Shown in pieces: positions 60,097-64,000 of a stretch of DNA of 64,000 nt. The position numbers were made by a program, and so were the translations under genes. The notes under the pieces are model-generated. The model searched no databases, had not been told where the DNA came from, and saw nothing but the letters and a program-made list of their open reading frames with translations. The first letter of the stretch is position 1, and each line of letters starts with the position of its first letter. This DNA is from Dugong dugon. Its lineage: Eukaryota; Chordata; Mammalia; Sirenia; Dugongidae. Location of the stretch: positions 113,400,182 to 113,464,181 of the forward strand of contig CM057466.1 in NCBI GenBank assembly GCA_030035585.1, written 5' to 3'.

Positions 60097-60210
60097 ACCC
60101 ATTGCTGTTGAGTGGATTCTGACCCGTGGCGACCCTACAGGACAGAGTAGAACTGCTCCATAGGGTTTCCAAGGAGCCGCTGGTGGATTCAAACTGCCGA
60201 CTTTTGGTTA
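60097..60210 (-). repeat. AfroSINE, minus strand, head missing
   Basis: 'acccattgctgttgagtgga' to 'ctgccgacttttggttaatc'; truncated before the tRNA-like head. Confidence 0.88.
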
Positions 60211-61231
60211 ATCTTTTCTCAGTAAATTTCAAATGATTTGGTGGCATTCAGTTCTACAAATAGATTATTTTCTACCACTGTCATGTAGTCCAGAATCAAC
60301 CCCAATTTTGTTTGCAGAAATAGCTCTCTAAAACCAGTTGGTGAATTTTCCTTGCTTACTTTTATGTTTTTAATAGACAACTTCATTAAACTGCACTTGT
60401 GTAATGAGAATGATATTTCAGACTGTATCTGCATTAGGCAGCCCTTTGGTTTAGGTCAGACTTTCGTGGAATGCCAGTTGCATCTGTGCAGATGCCTGGT
60501 GCAGACACAGAGGTGACTGAGAGACCTCTCCCTGCCTACCAGAGAGTAAAGCTCGAAATGAAAAGATGGGAAGATATTGATGGGATAAGCTCTGTGAATC
60601 TTCTTTCCTTAGCATTTAATAATACTTGAATATGAATTTTGGAATTTACAATTAGTTTCAACCTTAAAATAATTTTAATATATTTAGTAACCAATAGGAG
60701 GAAGATGCAACATACATACATTATTCAAAATATCTCTAGTAAAATCTGTTTTGTAAAGTATTTTTTAAGCCAAAAGAGTTTGTAAATTGACATTTCCAAG
60801 TGTCTGGACTCGGTTAGTGATACTGATCTTGAAGCAGTGGAAGAGCTCACGGTGATTCAGGACTTGGTAAAGAAAATAGCTTAGGATGAATTTCCTTCCT
60901 GCTACGTTTAGAGAAAGAGCTTCCAACCAGTCAAGTGTTATGTCTGCTCGGGAGTTATTACAGGATTTACTGATGTTGAAATTATAAAATACACATAAGA
61001 CTCCAAATACTCTGAACATAATTTGGTCTAGTAAATTATTCTTACTAATACTTTGTATTATCTTACAATTTTTTAAATGTTGGAAAGCACACCTAGTTTT
61101 TATGACAGTTTTGCTTAAATTGTTATTAGTGGTTGATGGTGAAGCTTGTCTCCTTTCTCCATTCTCAGATGTTTTGTTTGTAATCATGGTATAAATTAAC
61201 TTAGTCTGAGCTTTTCATATCCTGTTGACAG

Positions 61232-61383
61232 ATGTGACTACTGCAACAAAGGTTTTAAGAAATCCAGCCACCTGAAGCAGCACGTGCGCTCCCATACTGG
61301 CGAGAAGCCCTATAAATGCAAGCTCTGTGGGCGTGGGTTTGTCTCCTCGGGAGTTCTCAAGTCCCATGAGAAGACACATACAG
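61232..61383 (+). CDS. ZNF236: ZNF236 exon 17 of window: fingers 18 and 19
   Basis: 152 nt, acceptor CTGTTGACAG, donor ACAG|GTAATC. Completes Arg, then finger 18 (C-D-Y-C-N-K-G-F) helix K,S,H,Q, a TGEKP linker and finger 19 (C-K-L-C-G-R-G-F) helix S,G,V,S. Ends inside H-T-G in phase 1. These are the paralogues of fingers 14 and 15. Confidence 0.97.
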
Positions 61384-61435
61384 GTAATCAATTGTCTGCC
61401 TTGCATTTTGAAATTAAGCCTCTAAAAATATATCT

Positions 61436-62410
61436 GCATATAATAGCTTAATTGAGATATAATGCACATACCATTCATTTCACCCATTTAAGGTATATGT
61501 GTTCACCAAGTTGTGTAGCTGTCACTGCAGTCTAATTTTAGGACATTTTCACTACCCTCAGAAGAAACCCTGGACCTCTTAGCAGTCACTTTCATTTTCC
61601 CTAACACCCTGGGCCCCAGGAAACCACTAATTGACTTCATGTCTCTATGGACTTACCTATTCTGCACATTTCATATAAAGGGAATCAAACAGTATTTGGT
61701 GCTTTGTGCTGACTTATTTCACTAAGCATAATGTTTTCATGGTTCATCCATGGTGTAGCATGTCTCATCCCTTATTCACTTTTATTGCCAAATGATACTC
61801 CATTGTATGGATATATCACATTCTTTTATTTATCCATTTAGCATTGATGAACATTTGGATTGTTTCCACTTTTTGACTATTTTGAACAACACTGCATACA
61901 CTTGTATACAAGTTTTTGCATGAACCTGTATTCAGTTCTCTTGGGGGGGGTGTATGTGTATATGTATATATATACGTATATGTGTTATATATGTATACAC
62001 ATCTAGGGATAGCATTGCTGGGTCATATGATTACTATGTTTAACCTTTCAAGGAAATGCCAGACTATTTTCCAAAGCACCATTTTACATTCCCACCAGCA
62101 ATGTATGAGTGTTCCAGTTTCTCCACATCCTTGTCAACTCTTTTTGATTATAGTCATCCTAGTATGTGTGATGTGGTTTTTATTTACATTTCCCTAATGA
62201 CTAATGATGTTGAGTGTCTTTTCATGTGCTTATTGGGCATTTGTATATCCTCTCTGGAGACATGTCTATTCAAGTCCTTTGCTCATTTTTTAATTGGGTA
62301 ATTTGTTTTTTTATTACTGAGTTGTAAGAGTTATTTATATATTCTAGATATGCATGCCTTATCAGATATCTGATTTGCAAATATTTTTCCCATTCTGTGG
62401 GATGTTGCCA
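61436..62410 (-). mobile_element. Old L1 3' region, minus strand
   Basis: Antisense L1 text: 'gagatataatgcacatacca', 'gaatcaaacagtatttggtg', 'cattgtatggatatatcaca', 'ttcccaccagcaatgtatga'. Includes a G-run and TA/TG-rich microsatellite at about 61944-62000. Fills most of the intron between exons 17 and 18. Confidence 0.75.
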
Positions 62411-62682
62411 GTTCACATGTAAAAGACTGAGAGTCAGAGAGAATATGACCTTTATTTTGGTAAGTGTTCTTCTTGGAGGCTGTTAATTTCAATAGCCATG
62501 CTATGCCAGTTTCCCTATTCATAAAATCAATTAATTCCTAAAAATAGGAAACAGTAGCAAATAAACTGTCTTTAGTTTTAAGCTTTATTGAATGTATCTT
62601 TGTTTGCTTTTGAATACTTGCAATTTTAAGGCACTGAAACATGGTTTCTCTCAGCTACTTTGACCTTGTGTCTGTGTCCTAG

Positions 62683-62895
62683 GAGTGAAAGCATTCAGCT
62701 GTAGTATTTGCAATGCCTCTTTTACTACCAACGGCAGCCTCACCAGGCACATGGCCACGCACATGAGCATGAAGCCTTACAAATGTCCATTTTGTGAGGA
62801 GAGCTTCCGAACCACTGTCCACTGTAAAAAGCACATGAAGAAACACCAGACGGTCCCCTCTGCTGTGTCAACCACTGGAGAGTCAGCAGGAGGAG
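62683..62895 (+). CDS. ZNF236: ZNF236 exon 18 of window: fingers 20 and 21
   Basis: 213 nt, acceptor TGTGTCCTAG, donor GGAG|GTATTT. Completes Gly, then V-K-A-F-S-C. Finger 20 (C-S-I-C) helix T,G,S,R; finger 21 (C-P-F-C) helix T,V,H,K with Cys at position 4. Linkers G-V-K-A-F and M-S-M-K-P-Y are not TGEKP. It ends in a Ser/Thr/Gly stretch (T-T-G-E-S-A-G-G) in phase 1; the coding sequence continues beyond the window. Confidence 0.96.
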
Positions 62896-63232
62896 GTATT
62901 TTCCATTTGTTGCTTCAGGGTTATATTAACCAGATGCTAATTGAGTCCTAAGTTAATGTACAAGTCACTTTGAAAATTTTAAGGTAGCTATGTACAGCAT
63001 AAGTTCATAACACCCTGAATTTTTAAAAATTAGTTTATCTTCTGTTTGATGAAAGCAATACACACTCTTTGAAAAAAAATTCAGGGAAGCTCAAAGAGGA
63101 AGACTTCTAGTCTTACTAATCATTATACACCAAAATGTTAGCATCCACTATAATGTAGCTTACTTTCCATGAATATATCTGTACATTTAGGTAGAGAGTT
63201 AATTTTTTTTTTAACAAAACATGAAATCGTGT
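62896..63232 (+). other. Start of the intron after exon 18
   Basis: About 340 bp with no repeat or exon recognised. The in-frame extension past the donor stops at 62951. Confidence 0.5.
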
Positions 63233-63567
63233 TATACAAGCAATCCCTGACTTATGACAGGGCTCTGTTCTGATGACACCATCATAAGTCTGTTCCGACG
63301 TAAGTGGCATATGTTATTGTTTTTTTTTTTAGTTTTCATTATTATTGCCTTTTATTTTCAGTGTCTTTATAAATCATAACATTGAACATCTGTGAGTGGA
63401 CATCTAAGAACGATAACATCGGCAAATTATGTGCTGAAACATTGTATGTAGTACATATCGCTAATGATAAGATGTACCCCAAAAAAAAAAAAAAGTCTTA
63501 AGTGTGTGTCGTCATAACTCAGATATTTTTTAAATCGGAGACTACCATCGGAGACTGCCTGTACATA
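63233..63567. mobile_element. Tigger-like non-autonomous element
   Basis: Left end tatacaagcaatccctgact, right end reverse complement tatgtacaggcagtctccga: imperfect inverted termini. Its first 150 bp resemble 6301-6450 (shared 'catcataagt' and 'agttttcattatta'). An A-run lies at about 63480-63494. No coding sequence. Confidence 0.6.
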
Positions 63568-63674
63568 CTCTTATAATCTGCCTGATTTTCCCCTCCACTT
63601 GAGTTTATTATAGAAACATTTAATGTTATTAAACACAGATCTACAACAGTTCACATGACTGCACGGCATTCCTT

Positions 63675-63866
63675 GTATGGCTATAAAACCAAAAAAACCC
63701 AAACCCATCACCATCAAGTCGATTCTGACTTACAGCGACTCTGTATGACACAGTAGAACTGCCTCCTAAGGTTTCCAGGGAGTGGCTGGTGGATTCAAAC
63801 TGCTGACCTTTTGGTTAGCAGCCAAGGTCTTAACCACTGAGCCACCAGGGCTCCTGTATGGATATA
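63675..63866 (-). repeat. AfroSINE, minus strand, with TSD
   Basis: SINE 63686-63855 between gtatggctata (63675-63685) and gtatggatata (63856-63866), one mismatch. Head 'ccactgagccaccagggctc'. Confidence 0.92.
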
Positions 63867-64000
63867 CCATCATTTTATTACATAATTTCCTAATGCTAGA
63901 CATTTAGATAACATCCAATCTTCACTGTAACGGTAAAGCTAGCGTTTATAGAGTACTTTAACACTTGCTGAAATCTATGCTAATCACTTATATTAGCTCA

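Larger units (their letters stand above)
58926..61231 (+). other. Intron 16 of window
   Basis: MIR text at 58980-59130, a TCCA-rich patch at 59290-59342, L2/MIR-like scraps near 59345-59430, an AfroSINE at 60097. The remainder to 61231 looks unique and AT-rich. Confidence 0.55.
17881..62895 (+). other. ZNF236: ZNF236 gene, internal part (18 coding exons, 21 C2H2 fingers)
   Basis: Eighteen exons join in frame into one zinc-finger protein segment of about 1073 residues. All introns are GT-AG. Intron phases from before exon 1 to after exon 18 are 1,0,0,2,1,0,0,0,1,1,1,2,2,1,1,0,2,1,1, and each matches on both sides. Order: fingers 1-9, a glutamine-rich then lysine/glutamate-rich linker, fingers 10-17, a second long acidic/glutamine-rich linker, fingers 18-21. 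The sequence matches what I recall of human ZNF236, a nuclear C2H2 protein of about 30 fingers reported as glucose-responsive; its DNA target is not well established. No KRAB, SCAN or BTB domain is present in the part seen. The first coding exon (about 22 residues by comparison with human) and the C-terminal fingers lie outside the window or were not found. Confidence 0.95.

Overview
The window is mammalian nuclear DNA from an afrotherian, most likely a paenungulate such as elephant or manatee. The main reason is at least twenty copies or fragments of the tRNA-derived AfroSINE, whose head reads 'ccctggtggcgcagtggttaag' or close to it and whose body ends near 'tatgagtcggaatcgac'. L1 elements share a 3' UTR type seen several times here. 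Naming the exact species would need alignment.

One protein-coding gene is supported: the + strand gene for the polydactyl C2H2 zinc-finger protein ZNF236. Eighteen consecutive internal coding exons lie between 17881 and 62895. All have AG acceptors and GT donors, every intron phase is consistent, and together they give 3219 nt (1072 complete codons plus two split codons) without a stop. They encode 21 C2H2 fingers. From memory of the human protein (about 1845 residues, 30 fingers), this is the N-terminal and central part. The start exon lies upstream and the last nine or so fingers lie downstream. No promoter, CpG island, polyadenylation site, tRNA, rRNA or CRISPR array was seen.

Layout. 1-17880 is upstream intron and is the most repeat-dense part: a minus L1 with target-site duplications (TSDs; 571-1817), a hAT transposon (2756-3305), a minus L1 mosaic (4955-11550) interrupted by SINEs, a Tigger-like element, a MITE and younger L1s, and a nested L1-in-L1 (12012-15422). 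17881-19373 holds exons 1-2. 19374-28722 is a 9.3 kb intron. 28723-37531 holds exons 3-8 (fingers 4-9 and a glutamine-rich linker). 37532-44665 is a 7.1 kb intron with an L1 inserted in an AfroSINE and a second L1 with a perfect 16-bp TSD. 44666-51115 holds exons 9-12 (fingers 10-17). 54663-58925 holds exons 13-16, a finger-free acidic and glutamine-rich linker, with a 31-bp minisatellite in one intron. 61232-62895 holds exons 17-18 (fingers 18-21).

The most unusual items are: an L1 3' UTR made of three successive homologous modules, each ending in an A-tract, present in two copies in opposite orientation; a 175-bp near-perfect inverted repeat that crosses a Tigger/L1 junction and replaces a piece of the host L1; a homogeneous 31-bp minisatellite; and repeated four-finger modules in ZNF236 whose DNA-contact residues are nearly the same but whose introns sit at different places. 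I found no new biochemical system; the gene is a known conserved regulator and the novelty lies in the structure of the repeats.
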